Origin: Xanthostigma xanthostigma
Taxonomy: Eukaryota; Arthropoda; Insecta; Raphidioptera; Raphidiidae
DNA: 64,000 nucleotides
Assembly: GCA_963575645.1 (NCBI GenBank)
Contig: OY754468.1
Coordinates: 558,001-622,000 of the forward strand
Direction: 5' to 3'
The position numbers and the translations under genes were made by a program. Shown one piece after another: positions 22,605-34,278 of the stretch (the stretch's first letter is position 1; each line of letters starts with the position of its first letter). The notes beneath the pieces were generated by a model. It was not told the origin of the DNA. It did not search any database and saw only the letters and a program-made list of their open reading frames with translations.

Positions 22605-22851
22605 TTGGTTGTCTGTAAAGTCGGTTTACGGACGATAGTTTTACGTGATAACGTCATAAAGAAACATTGATGAACTCTCTGACGTCACGGGAGAAGAGAG
22701 AGAAATGCGTACAAGCCGACGCTTGGGCCGATCGTGCCTCTCTATCGCTTATACCTCGCTCTCGCTTGCACGCTCAGGCTCAGGCGTAACGTGACACTTT
22801 TTCGTGCGTGCAGCCGGTGTTTCATCAATTTATAAGACGTTATCACGTCAA
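22605..22851 (+). mobile_element. Family M1 copy C (247-bp divergent member)
   Basis: Has the same first 50 and last 60 or so bases as the other M1 copies, but a different, GC-richer core with CTCTCGCTTGCACG-type sequence. Shared ends with an unrelated core suggest that the same transposase mobilises different cargo. It sits 101 bp upstream of copy D in the same orientation. Confidence 0.85.
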
Positions 22852-22952
22852 AAGTATAACAGTACTATTGATATGGTTTATTTTACTTTACACACTAGTG
22901 CGAAATGACTCATCATACTATCGCTACACAGGCATGAAAAGTAGCAAAAAAA

Positions 22953-23920
22953 TTGGTTGTCTGTAAAGTCGGTTCACGGACGATAGTTTTACGTGATAAC
23001 GTATTCCGTAATACATAACCTAAATTTATATAATAATTATAATAATTCGAATCTATGATATTGCATCTTTCGCTTCAAATTTAGGTAAATTTTATTAAGT
23101 AGAATAATAAAACACTATAAAAAGTACACTATTATTATATAAAAAACAACTATGGCATGTATCTCTTTTGCGCATGCGCCGATTTTCCCCAAAAAATTTA
23201 CAATAATTTCTAGTAAAAATAGATAGAGTAAAAACCGTTTTAAAAACTATATTATTATTATATAAAACATCATTATAAGAGATATATTCTTTTACGCATG
23301 CGCCGATGTTCCCCAAAAACAATAGGCCACTTCATATTTGCATATCAAACATCCTCCCAAAATTTGGTTTCAATCCGCTTATCCTTGGTGTCGGAATGAT
23401 AAGAAATGTCAAAAGTGACGTTTGCAACTGTCAAAGTATTATGTTCTAATAATAATTAGTTATTCCAATAGTTAACTTAGAAGGCGTTGCATTTCACAAA
23501 ATACTAATGTCAAAAAATTGAATTAAACATTAGAAATGCAGCCGTTTTCATGTTAAGACAAGACATACGTTATTTTCTAATTTCCATGTACGGCAAACAA
23601 AGACGACCGACCGCGTCGCGTCATGCATTAGACAACATTGCATTTATACAGCTATTTTTCTATATAAATTTGTATAAAAAAACTGTTTAGGCAAATTCTG
23701 TTATACGAAATCTATGTAAAATGTTCTCCTCTTTCGTTTAAGACTGGTTTCAAACCGATCTGATTTAAATTGATCGAGAAATTAGCAAAAAGCACGCACA
23801 GGGTCAGGCGGAACGTTACGCGTTAGGAACGTTACGTTACACTTTTTCGTGCATGCAGTCGGTGTTTTATCAATTTATAAGATTGGTGATTCATCAATTT
23901 ATAAGACGTTATCACGTCAA
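22953..23920 (+). mobile_element. Family M1 copy D (complete long form, 968 bp)
   Basis: Complete long member. The 5' hairpin end is followed by the extra block (about 23020-23350, shared with copy A and partly with H), then the common body and the 3' end. It gives the reference for the part of copy A lost at the window edge. One base of the 5' hairpin differs from the other copies (ggttcacggac). Confidence 0.9.
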
Positions 23921-24033
23921 AAAATATATTAAAAAAACAATAGTTATAAGCGAGTGGAGCAGACAGTGAAATGCGTCGTTCTGATTCGATTTGAATTCGA
24001 CGCGAGACAGTTCAGTGTCGGACACGAGTCATC

Positions 24034-24153
24034 ATGACCGCCAGCCCAAGTTACGTTTATGTGCGCGCCCTGTACGGCTGGCAGTCAATTTCGCAGCCAC
24101 CAAAATTAATCTGTGTTAATAATTTAGACAACATCAAGTCCGTTCCAGGTTAA
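24034..24153 (+). CDS. Small unassigned ORF downstream of an initiator-like motif (39 residues)
   Basis: A GC-richer patch (23960-24120) has an arthropod-type initiator word TTCAGTG at 24011. An ATG 23 bases further on, in context catcATGacc, opens a 39-codon frame beginning MTASPSYVYVRALYGWQ and ending TAA. It lies just after M1 copy D. It could be a first exon, a short ORF or chance; no domain is seen. Confidence 0.2.
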   Translation: MTASPSYVYVRALYGWQSISQPPKLICVNNLDNIKSVPG

Positions 24154-24234
24154 CTAGTCATGGAAATTATATAGTTACATTGATACCGGATGTTTGATTT
24201 GCAATTTCTTTCTGACGAAATTGAAAAACCAGAC

Positions 24235-24290
24235 TGAAAAAAATGGCTTGGTTGCAGGAAGCGTTATCACAAAATCTGATTAGACAAATG
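24235..24290 (+). repeat. Solo end of the GGTTGCAGGAAGC element
   Basis: The sequence ggttgcaggaagcgttatcacaaaatctgatt matches the terminal repeat of the element at 47679-48090, but no second end is found nearby. Likely a truncated copy. Confidence 0.6.
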
Positions 24291-24741
24291 ACCTTATGAC
24301 ACATTTGTCCATAATAAAAGCAATTTTAAATCGTGAATAAAACGATATTTTTTAAACGGTACACAGTCTGTATTTCAATACAGCGACAACATTACAAATT
24401 TTGCTTGAAACGCGATATTTTTCTGTGTAGATCAATCATTTGTTACCCGATTGCGGCGAAGCCAAAAGGATTGGTTATGAGTTTTGCAGTCTATGTTTGT
24501 ATGTACTATTCATCCGATTTTGAGAAATAAGGTGTCAATCAACTCGTTATTATGGCCCGGGTAACGTAGGTTACATTTATTTTTGAATTGTGATCCCAGA
24601 GGAGCAAATTGAAAACAAATAAAAAATAAGTTAAAAAAAAAATAACATAAAAATAATTTTTGTTAAATATTCATACCGAAAATATTATTTGTTCAACTTT
24701 TTTAGGGGTGCCGATTTTGACACATAATTATTTTATGAAAC

Positions 24742-25524
24742 ACTAGCGGTTCCGTCAGGTTTCACCCGGGTGCAAAAGAACGAATGGGGAAGGGAGGGAC
24801 ATGAGTATGCACATTCATCTTAGTTTACCGAGATGAATGTTGGGTCCAAATTTTTTGCAGTTTTCGGCAGTTCCCTGCTTTATTACTTATTTTAAACTCA
24901 AACCTCCATTTTTGATGAAAATATATTTTTTTAAGTACCTAATCATTATTTCTTTTCAATCAATAATTACTGTATAATTAATAAAATATAATAAATATTT
25001 AATTGAAAACACTGTAGGAAAATTATTTTTATATATAGGTACTGTAATAGTTTTCAAATGAGCTATTATTTAGATTTATTTAATTTTAATTAGTCGTAAA
25101 TAAAACTAAAATAAATTTAAATGAAGCCTTAGAAGAAAGCAATGTAGGAAATAATAAAAAAAAAATTAAAAACATATTCGTCCAAGGTGGGGCTCGAACC
25201 CACGACCCTGAGATTAAGAGTCGCGCGCTTTACCGACTGAGCTAACCGAGCTTCGGTACGTGCGGCGCTAATATTGGGATATTCAGTTAGGGCATTTCAC
25301 CTGAATATAAGTAAATGGTGAAAAATGTTGACTGACATTCTGCAACATTTTTCATTGATTTTCCGCTCCTATTAGTCGTAGCGTGATATTATATAGCCTA
25401 TAGCCTTCCTCGATAAATGGGTTACCCAACAAATTTTTTTTTCAATTTGAAACAGTAGTTCCTGAGATTAGCGCGTTCAAACAAACTAACAAACTCTTCT
25501 ACTTTATATATTAGTATAGACATA
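24742..25524. mobile_element. Family L repeat, copy L1
   Basis: Starts ACTAGCGGTTCCGTCAGG...gggtgcaaaagaacgaatgg and ends cctgagattagcgcgttc, (AAAC)n, then ctttatatattagtataga. It contains a tRNA-Lys-like sequence on the minus strand at 25180-25251. Copies L2 and L3 share the same order of parts. This looks like a Lepidoptera-typical interspersed repeat. No ORF, so non-autonomous; the class is unresolved. Confidence 0.8.
25180..25251 (-). tRNA. tRNA-Lys-like sequence (CTT) inside L1
   Basis: The minus strand reads GCTCGGTTAGCTCAGTCGG...CTCTTAA...GGGTCGTGGGTTCGAGCCCC, with A and B boxes and the CTT anticodon loop of tRNA-Lys. The anticodon stem has two mismatches and the acceptor stem is weak, so it is probably not a working tRNA. 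It is followed on its strand by a long T-rich stretch. Confidence 0.55.
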
Positions 25525-26123
25525 GATTACATTTTAAAACTGCACGAATTCGTAACGAAATTTATTAAACACTTCAAATAAAACATTTATACTTTAAAGA
25601 AGCTCATGACTTTAGCTGTCGAGCGTCTATAACCTACAATATTTCTAGACAAAGCTCGACCTTGAAAGCTTTGGAGTCTTACTGCAAAACCACGTAAGTA
25701 CCGAACACACTGTGCGAGACGCACACGTATTGTGATTAACTAGCATCGTAGTAAATTATGTACATAATTGCCATGTGACAGGGCCATATAATACTGCATC
25801 CCACAGTTTTCATTAGTGGACTTTTATAAATAGTTCATTTAAATTACACACGATGTCGCTGACGTCTAGTTTAATGCACCAATTACTGAGCTACGACCTA
25901 TTTCCATATTCAGTAATTATTAACAGCGCCACTATAATGTAGCGTCAATGTAGCGAATTAACACGTCTTCGCCTAAACTGTGAAGGCACCTCCCGTGGCC
26001 ATTTTATTTGGCTCAACAACGCCTCGCACGGAAATGCTTCTATGGCGTCAAGAGATGAGATTGTATATTATAAAAGCTCGATAACTAAGGTCTATTAAAC
26101 ACATTCCATGTAATTTATACTAG
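25525..26123. other. No gene seen
   Basis: Mixed composition, not recognised as a repeat. It lies between L1 and L2. Confidence 0.45.
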
Positions 26124-26619
26124 ACTAGCGGTCCCGCCCGGTTTCATCCGGGTGCAAAAGAACGAATGGGGAAGGGAGGGACATGAGTACGCACATTCAT
26201 CTTAGTTTACCGAGATGAATGTTGTGTCCAAATTTTATGATGATCGGAGTTACCGTTCAAAAGTTTTTGTTGGACGGACAAATTTTGAGTTACATTTTTC
26301 ATTGATGCTCCGCTCCTATTGGTCGTAGCGTGATATTATATAGCCTATAGTCTTCCTCGATAAATGACCTATCCAACAAATTTTTTTTTTCAACTCAGAC
26401 CAGTAGTTTCTGAGTATAGATAATAAATTTCTTTTAAATCAATAATTACTGGAATTAATAAAATTTAATTGAAAATTATTTTTATATAGGTACCTATAAC
26501 AGTTTTTAAATGAGCTATTAATTAGATTTATTTAATTTTAATTAGTCGTAAATAAAATTCAAATAAATTTAAATGCAAGAAAGTAATGTAGAAAATAAAA
26601 AAAAATTAATAATATATTC

Positions 26620-26691
26620 GCCGAATGTGGGGCTTGAACCCACGACCCTGATATTAAGAGTCGCGTGCTCTATTGACTGAGCTAGCCGGGC
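26620..26691 (-). tRNA. tRNA-Lys-like sequence (CTT) inside L2
   Basis: The minus strand reads GCCCGGCTAGCTCAGTC...CTCTTAA...GGGTCGTGGGTTCAAGCCCC. The 5' half is closer to canonical tRNA-Lys than in L1, but the acceptor and anticodon stems have mismatches. It is at the same position and orientation in the repeat as in L1. Confidence 0.55.
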
Positions 26692-26910
26692 TTGTGAATA
26701 TACGACGTTAATATTGGAATATTTAGTTAGGGCATTTCACCTGAATAGGCCCTAATTTTGAAATACATTTTGTAACATTTTTAATTGATGCTCTGCTTCT
26801 ATTGGCCGTAGCCTATAGCCTTCCTCGATAAATGGATTATCTAACAAAAAAAATTTCAATTCGACCCAGTAGTTCTTGAGATTAGCGCGTTCAAACAAAC
26901 AAACAAAAAA

Positions 26911-27437
26911 ATACGTGTGGTACTCGGGGACTGCTGCGGTAAAGCTATTGCATATTCTTTTTAGGTCTTTAAGTTTTTCTTCTCTATAAAACGAAAATAG
27001 CTAGGTATAAATAATAAGGTATAAATAGTGTAATTACACACCAAAACAATTATTCATTCAAAAAATTTTAACAAAAAGAACGATAATAAGAGTTTGATCA
27101 TAAAATTTCGCGCGATGTGCATTTATATAGATATAATATCATATATACTTTCTCTGCACATAACCTAAATAATTTAGGTTATTTTTATAGCAGTATTATA
27201 TATAAATTCATTTATATACAAATAAAGATAGAATCAGTTATGAGCAGTTTTGCAGTTATGAGCACACCAACACCGTGTCGAAGTCTGCCGAACTGAAACG
27301 ACCTTAGACGATGCACGGCTGTCAACGCCGCACCGCTGTGCCGGTCGGAGTGGGGGGTGTTAGGTTTTTTTTCGTTACGGAATTTCTTGATTCGGTCGCC
27401 GCGCTCAAAGCCCGCGATAGAATCTATGCAATAGCTT
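26911..27437. repeat. 0.53-kb interspersed repeat (family R), copy 2, nested in L2
   Basis: Same length (527 bp) and boundaries as copy 1. It interrupts the L2 repeat between caaacaaacaaa and aactcttcag, words that are adjacent in other L copies, so the insertion point is clear. It is about 95% similar to copy 1 by eye. Confidence 0.85.
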
Positions 27438-27671
27438 GAAAACTCTTCAGCTTTATACAAATCTTTAATTAACGTCTGAATAGAACTCTTCAAGTAAATA
27501 AAATTGTCGACCAATTTTTCTCAGACCATACGATATATTGACAAAAATGATAAAAATACAAATCAATATAACAAAAGATGACGTTTCAATCCGGATTTGG
27601 ATCTTCTTCAGAAAAATCTAAAAATATAAAAATAATTAGTATTAAATTATTATTTATTTATTAGTATAGAT

Positions 27672-29030
27672 ATAAATTGATTGTAGATTATAGACGCTCA
27701 ACAGTTGAGGTCATCAGCGTCTATATGTGTACCAGTCGGCATACACAAACCGACTGGTACGAGCTCGAATCCCAGAGAGTGCTAAATCCTATACAAAACA
27801 TCGGAATGCAAACTACATTCCAATGTCTCCCTTGAGGGTATTTCTACATTCCGTATGTTCAAAAGCACAAATTACGTTTGGTATTTGAAAGGTTTTCTGT
27901 TCCCATTACAAGTTCTTACCATCTGTGTTCCTTGAGTCTCCTGTAATACACAATCTCATCCCACAGGATTAACGGGAACAAGGAAAGTTTACAAATTGAG
28001 TTATCAATTTTCTAAGCAAATATTGAATTCAACACTCCGCGGAATTTGAGTACAAAAACTTTTCGGTTCGGCTTGACTTTTGATTATCTTTATATACTTA
28101 ATTTATGTCTATAACGCAGGGTATTCTCCAGATGAAAAATCATGTTTACATTATGTAATAATACTGTGCAAACATATCAACCGAATAGGGGTGGCAATAT
28201 TTCTTCAGCGATCCGAAAGCTGAAATGAAAAGACCTCTATGTATAGTAAACCACGTACGATATGAAATAGTATAAGTATGGAGAGAATAAAAAAAACTGA
28301 AAATATCTTGCTTTCTATTTTTATAAAATTTTTGTTTGCTTCAATTATTAGATATCAAAAAAACACTTATTCGTAGAAAAAAAGTCACCATGATCGATCC
28401 TCACCATTCGTATCTCTGTATCTATATTAAATTAAGAGCTATTTTATATATTTTTCGATTGCGCGCGTATTTTCTATAGTATAAGTACCTATAATATTGC
28501 ACATACCGCTAAACCAGCGGTATGTGCTTTATTATCGCTTTGTGCGTCAGAGCTGACTTTCGTTCATATAAGAAGTTATATCTAAGTAAGTTAATTTCAC
28601 ACGAAATCCATTCAAATTGAAGCTTTTTGAAAAGAGGAAATTCTGATCTATAAAACAGAACCATTTTTAAATCAATTCGAGTTCATAAATACTATTAAAA
28701 TTGTAATTGAAAATCACAAACAGCAGTTGTCGGTTGGTCTATACGTATGTACGTACGTATGTACGTACGTCACGACTCTACAGATCGCCATTTTGGTCGG
28801 ATTGCCTTGGGTTATATTTTATTCACTTTGTTTACTATCAGACCAGAACCCTATTTAAATTCACTAAAATGTGTTCTGTAGTTTAATTTTTATAAATAGT
28901 ATTATTTTATTATTTTTGACAGCTAATAGTTTAAAAAAATAATATAATAATTGCTGTGTAAATATAGTGTAATCCATAAAACAAGTTCTACACCTCTATA
29001 CCGTGATAACACCACCGCACTTAGTATAGG
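27672..29030. other. 1.4 kb with no gene seen
   Basis: Contains a 12-bp-arm hairpin (GCACATACCGCT/AGCGGTATGTGC, 28499-28527) and a (TACG/TATG)n stretch at 28741-28771. A gccgactgg/ccagtcggc pair near 27730-27755 resembles a word at 19646. No coding region. Confidence 0.5.
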
Positions 29031-29098
29031 CTTCGTGACGTAATAGTTATGCCGTTGGATCCCCAAGGGCAAGGTCCTGGGTTCGATTCCTTACGAAA
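29031..29098 (+). tRNA. Decayed tRNA-like sequence
   Basis: TTCGT and ACGAA pair as a partial acceptor stem around a B box GGGTTCGATTCC. The D-arm region reads gtaatagttatgcc. The anticodon arm cannot be paired convincingly, so the amino acid is not assigned. A T-rich run follows, as at 6404. Confidence 0.35.
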
Positions 29099-29941
29099 TA
29101 ATTGAGTTTTTTCTTTTTTTTTTCTTTTTATTTTGTTTTATTTTATTCCACTTGATATTAATTATATATTATATTATGCATAGTTCTTAACTTTTTTTAT
29201 TTTTGCAAACTTAAAAAAATATTTTTTCAATTTTTAATTATTTATTTCTTTAAATTTTTAAATCTTTTAAAATTTATTAAAAATATTTTTTAATTGTTAT
29301 TTTTTTATCATACAGTGAAAAACTTGCGGGATGTGCACTTTTGGTTTTGCCACCTATATTTTATTTATCAATGGACATGTTTTGACATTTATTTGACATA
29401 TGTCATACGTAAAAAAACTCAAAGCTACGTATCTAAAAAATAATTAATCATCTAAAAAAATACGGAAACACTTAAAATGTGTTTTTGCACACTCCTCTAT
29501 AAAATAGCAGCGGTACTAAAGTAATTTATTTATCACAAGTAAATTAAAACAACTAAATAATTTTTTATTAATTCCAACAGTAATTTCCAAAAGCGACCCG
29601 TTATAGTTACCATTTAACACTATAAGAGGAACAGAGACGTCAAACCAGGCGTAATTTTTGTAAACAATCCAAATAGACTTTAAATGGCTACACACGCAAC
29701 TGTCAAAAATATTAGCGATGTGAAAATCAACCATTTTATAGGAGGTACGTGCAAAAAATGTAGTAGGTAATGTGTTAACGCGACTGTTTAAATTCGCTAA
29801 TATTTCGTTTTAACACTACTTCACAACTCGTACATAACTTCATTCACGTTCGAGAAACAAACTACTGAATTACTTAGCTTCGGAAATATATCTATTTAAA
29901 TAGAGATATCTGAGAGATTTTTGACGTATTTAAAAAAAAAA
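29099..29941. other. 0.84 kb with no gene seen
   Basis: Begins with an extremely T-rich tract (29104-29310). A 72-residue minus-strand frame at 29516-29734 has no recognisable features. Confidence 0.5.
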
Positions 29942-30599
29942 TTGGTTGTCTGTAAAGTCGGTTTACGGACGATAGTTTTACGTGATAACGTATTCCGTAA
30001 TACATAACCTAAGCCTCCCAAAATTTGGTTTCAATCCGCTTATCATTGGTGTCGGAATGATAAGAAATGTCAAAAGTGACGTTTGCAACTGTCAAAGTAT
30101 TATGTTCTAATAATAATTAGTTATTCCAATACTTAACTTAGAAGGCGTTGCATTTCACAAAATACTAATGTCAAAAAATTGAATTAAACATTAGAAATGC
30201 AGCCGTTTTCATGTTAAGACAAGACATACGTTATCTTCTAATTTCCATGTACGGCAAACAAAGACGACCGACCGCGTCGTGCCATGCATTAGACAACATT
30301 GCATTTATACAGCTATTTTTCTATATAAATTTGTATAAAAAAACTGTTTAGGCAAATTCTGTTATACGAAATCTATGTAAAATGTTCTCCTCTTTCGATT
30401 AAGACTGGTTTCAAACCGATCTGATTTAAATTGAGCGAGAAATTTGCAAAAAGCACGCACAGGGTCAGGCGGAACGTTACGCGTTACGAACGTTAGGAAC
30501 GTTACGTTAGGAACGTTACACTTTTTCGTGCATGCAGCCGGTATTTTATCAATTTATAAGATTGGTGATTCATCAATTTATAAGACGTTATCAAGTCAA
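29942..30599 (+). mobile_element. Family M1 copy E
   Basis: Complete short-form copy of 658 bp with A-rich flanks. The 3' end reads ATCAAGTCAA, one change from the family ending ATCACGTCAA. It is the left partner of an inverted pair with copy F, separated by 665 bp of GC-richer DNA. Confidence 0.9.
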
Positions 30600-31264
30600 A
30601 AATCTATTATGAGAAAAATATTAACCATACGTATAGGAAAAATCGCGCCGTGCTAAAAAGGAAGAAAACGAGTCGGAAAACCTTCTTATCACCCCGGTTG
30701 GTTACGTAAGCGATTGGTTCGTCTCTATATTAGTGTGAAAAATTACATAAGTGGAATGTTTTTACGATAAACAATGGTTGTATTTTCGAACCGTTTGCAT
30801 TTATCGCACATAAAATGATACCCATATCAATTTTCAGGTGTCAAACACATGAAAGTTGAACAAGATCTCCAGTAAATACATGATTGTGCGAGAAAGTAGA
30901 TGACATAAAATTCATAGGCTTTGGCATACGCCGCGTCGCGCAGGAAGTTTTACCCGAGACACTATTTATAACGTTTATATTCCAGCCCCGTTTGTCTGTC
31001 CTTGACATTATTGCCGCGATAATATCCGAGCGTCTCCGCCGCCGCCGCCGCCCCTTCTCGATCCATTCTGCACGATACCGGTCCCACCCACCGAGTCTCT
31101 GCACAACCATGGAACTTTTACAAAGGAATGAGGAACAACCGGCTCAAGCTGTAGTCAACATCCAAAAACTAGGTCTCGAAATTGCCGCTGAAAATTATGA
31201 TAACTAAATGCCCAATCCTATACTTCTCACCTGGTAACTGATATTTTTCCCAACAGAACAATTT
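30600..31264. other. GC-richer segment between inverted M1 copies E and F
   Basis: Contains a (CCG)n run (ctccgccgccgccgccgcc, 31035-31053) and several overlapping frames on both strands (107 residues on +, 89 on -), none with a recognised domain. The Arg- or Ala-rich readings come from the trinucleotide run. It could be captured host DNA, possibly exonic or promoter sequence. Confidence 0.45.
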
Positions 31265-31922
31265 TTGACGTGATAACGTCTTATAAATTGATGAATCACC
31301 AATCTTATAAATTGATAAAACACCGGCTGCATGCACGAAAAAGTGTAACGGTCGTAACGTTCGTAACGCGTAACGCGTAACGTTCCGCCTGACCCTGTGC
31401 GTGCTTTTTGCTAATTTCTCGCTCAATTTAAATCAGATCGGTTTGAAACCAGTCTTAAACGAAAGAGGAGAACATTTTACATAGATTTCGTATAACAGAA
31501 TTTGCCTAAACAGTTTTTTTATACAAATTTATATAGAAAAATAGCTGTATAAAATATAAATGCAATGTTGTCTAATGCATGGCGCGACGCGGTCGGTCGT
31601 CTTTGTTTGCCGTACATGGAAATTAGAAGATAACGTATGTCTTGTCTTAACATGAAAACGGCTGCATTTCTAATGTTTAATTTAATTTTTTGACATTAGT
31701 ATTTTGTGAAATGCAACGCCTTCTAAGTTAAGTATTGGAATAACTAATTATTATTAGAACATAATACTTTGACAGTTGCAAACGTCACTTTTGACATTTC
31801 TTATCATTCCGACACCAAGGATAAGCGGATTGAAACCAAATTTTGGGAGGTTTAGGTTATGTATTACAGAATACGTTATCACGTAAAACTATCGTCCGTA
31901 AACCGACTTAACAGACAACCAA
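31265..31922 (-). mobile_element. Family M1 copy F (inverted partner of E)
   Basis: Complete 658-bp copy on the minus strand, starting at TTGACGTGATAACG and ending ...CAGACAACCAA on the plus strand. It is very similar in length and sequence to copy E and faces it, so E-spacer-F resembles a composite element. Confidence 0.9.
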
Positions 31923-32153
31923 TTTTTTGAAGTTATACTTCTTTTGGCGCGTTATGAAAAAAATTATGAGGGTGAATTTTTTCTAACGCACCCACTTTTT
32001 ATGTTGTTTCGTTTTTAAGATCTCATTTCGAAATAATATTTAAACAGTATATCTGAGATATTTTTGACGTTTTGCAAAACTGAAAAACCGCGTAAATTTT
32101 TGAAAATAAAATCTCTTAAACCAGTTCAAAGCTCAAACTAATATATTGTAATA

Positions 32154-32655
32154 CATTGTAACCTCTTTATAACGAATCTCAAGGGACCGGGCATTTTTTT
32201 TCGTTATAAAGAGTTTTCGTTATATAGAGGGAAGAATGAAAAATAACCAAATTTCACATAATTAATTTATTCCAAACATATATAGTCTGTTAACTTTGCC
32301 TGACATTTTTTGCTGTGCCAATATTTGTTTTGTACTTTATTTGTTTGTATTTTATTAAGTATCTTATGCATGCCTTGAGATCATCTTCATTAAACAATAG
32401 GAATTTTTCGATAAGTTTGTCGGCATCAAGTGCTTGTTGAATAGTTGGTGATGGTTCAGAATCGTCTTCTTTACGTCTGTAAACATTTGCTGACGCCTAA
32501 ATATGAACATATTTCTTCGTAATAGAGAATGGCTGTTGCGCTATAAAGAGGGTATTAATGTATGGGTTTTAAGGTAAACCAACCAAATTGAAAAAAATTC
32601 TACGTTATAGGGAGTTTTTCGTTATAACGAAGGACGTTATAAAGAGGTTACACTG
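32154..32655 (-). mobile_element. Tigger/pogo-like non-autonomous element, copy 1 (502 bp)
   Basis: Ends CATTGTAACCTCTTTATAACG and ...TATAAAGAGGTTACACTG, flanked by TA on both sides. Subterminal ttcgttata words are repeated. The minus strand keeps a reading remnant like the C-terminus of a Tigger transposase (QALDADKLIEKFL...). The DDE catalytic domain is deleted, so the element depends on transposase in trans. Confidence 0.82.
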
Positions 32656-32979
32656 TATATTTTATAGTGAATTTTAAAACTTCAAAAGTATCTTATTTAC
32701 TTGAAACCTTTGTCTATTAGGTAAATTATTCCTCGATTCTGGCATTCATGCCTTTTCCCGCTCGTGTCTGCTATAGATAAATAGATATCTATTAACAGCT
32801 TGACCTGCGAGAAGCTACTAGACATGGGAAAAGTCGCTACTATGAGATCACAGTGACTGTTATTCCGGTTACACAAAAATCACAGTGAAAAATCATCGTG
32901 ACTTTGTCACGTCGATCACTCACATCACAAGCCCGCACGGTCTGACGTCACAACGGCGTTGTTTGCCTACTCCGTTCAT

Positions 32980-33166
32980 GTTTGACTTTGAGCAACAGTG
33001 AGTACTGAGTAGTGACTGCGATGACATGGAACGACATACGTTACTTTGGAACGCAGATATCTCGTCAGATCACAGTGTCATGTTTGAGCGACAGTGACTG
33101 CGGTGACATGGAACGACATACGTTACTTTGGAACGTAGATATCTCTTGTCAGATCACAGTGATTAT
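32980..33166. repeat. Two-unit tandem repeat of about 85 bp
   Basis: The words gatgacatggaacgacat / acgttactttggaacg / agatatctc...gtcagatcacagtg are repeated at 33020-33080 and 33096-33161. Further gatcacagtga and cacagtgatt words surround the array (32850-33200). Probably part of an unidentified repeat. Confidence 0.8.
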
Positions 33167-33250
33167 TTTTGACGGCTTGTCACAGTGATTTTTTCATCGT
33201 GAAGTTATTTTTTCCCCAACTCTAGAAGTTACGGGTGTCGTTCCTATTCT

Positions 33251-33538
33251 ATGATAACAGTTCGAGCGCAGAGAAACGGCGAGGTGGGACACTGCTCTAC
33301 AAGAGATGATGATACGGATGCGATGGTGTTATTGATAAACGGTCGATTTCGCCGACACATCGTGTTTGCCTTGCCACGAATTTCGTTCTTTTGTAATATC
33401 GCCGTTCGCAGCCATACAACATTCGGTAAAGTAAGATTTATGGTGATTAAAATGTCCGACGGGATTTCAAAAACGATCCGCCAACAAGTGTGTGTAGGCG
33501 TTTTTCCTCCAAATATTCTTGGTTTCCGGGTTTATTAG
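33251..33538 (+). other. 95-residue ORF of uncertain status
   Basis: ATG-initiated frame beginning MITVRAQRNGEVGH in a moderately GC-rich segment between the two Tigger copies. No domain, signal peptide or splice context was recognised. More likely chance than gene. Confidence 0.15.
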
Positions 33539-33767
33539 CCGCGGTGTATTGGCATTTCTACGTGATGTTTCGTTTACAACGGCGGTAGACCGATAATGTC
33601 TAACCACGAAGTCCTATAGCTTCTTATGCTTGCTGTGTTTCGAGACGGACCGTTTTCTGGCGCACGCGAGAAAATGCTGTTATCACTACCTACCTGGGAA
33701 AACTTCGGTCCGCATAAACTCACAAAATTCGTACTCACTCTTTATAAAATTAGTATAGATCTACATA

Positions 33768-34278
33768 CAGTGTAAACTCTTTATAACGTCCTTCGTTATA
33801 ACAAAAAACTCCCTATAACGTCGAAATTTTTACGATTTGGTTGGTTTACCTTAAAACCTATACATTAATACCCTCTTTATAACGCAACAGCCATTCTCTA
33901 TTACGAAGAAATATGTTCATATTTAGGCGTCAGCAAATGTTTACAGACATAAAGAGGACCATTCTGAACCATCACCATCTATTCAACAAGCACTTGATGA
34001 CGCCAAACTATAGGTATATGTGTTTGTATATGTGTTTGGAATAAATTATTTTGTGAAAATTGGTTATTTTTCTTTCTTCCCTCTATATAACGAATTATAA
34101 TTCTTTATAACGAAAAAAATGTTCGGTCCCTTAAAATTCGTTATAAAGAGATTATACAGTACATTGAAGATTATTGTTAATTTGGTTGTTTTTCTTTCTT
34201 CACTCCATATAACGGTAACTCTCTATAACGATAAAAAATGCTCGGTCCCTTGAGTTTCGTTATAAAGAGTTTACACTG
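33768..34278 (+). mobile_element. Tigger/pogo-like non-autonomous element, copy 2 (duplicated 3' end)
   Basis: Starts CAGTGTAAACTCTTTATAACG after TA and ends CGTTATAAAGAGTTTACACTG before TA. It is inverted relative to copy 1. A 3'-end-like sequence occurs at about 34100-34160 and again at 34200-34278, so the right end was duplicated. Only traces of the transposase remnant (atctattcaacaagcacttgatg) survive. Confidence 0.82.

Larger units (their letters stand above)
26124..27671. mobile_element. Family L repeat, copy L2, with nested insertions
   Basis: Begins ACTAGCGGTCCCGCCCGG. The 3' part is split by family R copy 2 (26911-27437) and again by about 200 bp (27453-27659) between ctttata and ttagtatagat. 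The second insert contains gtcgaccaatttttctcaga, which is related in inverse orientation to 36432-36490. So L2 is older than R copy 2. Confidence 0.78.

Noticed and set aside
30841-31207. Arg-rich frames of 89 and 107 residues on opposite strands
   Set aside because: The charge comes from a (CCG)n run read on either strand; no domain. The segment is kept as a finding, not as genes.
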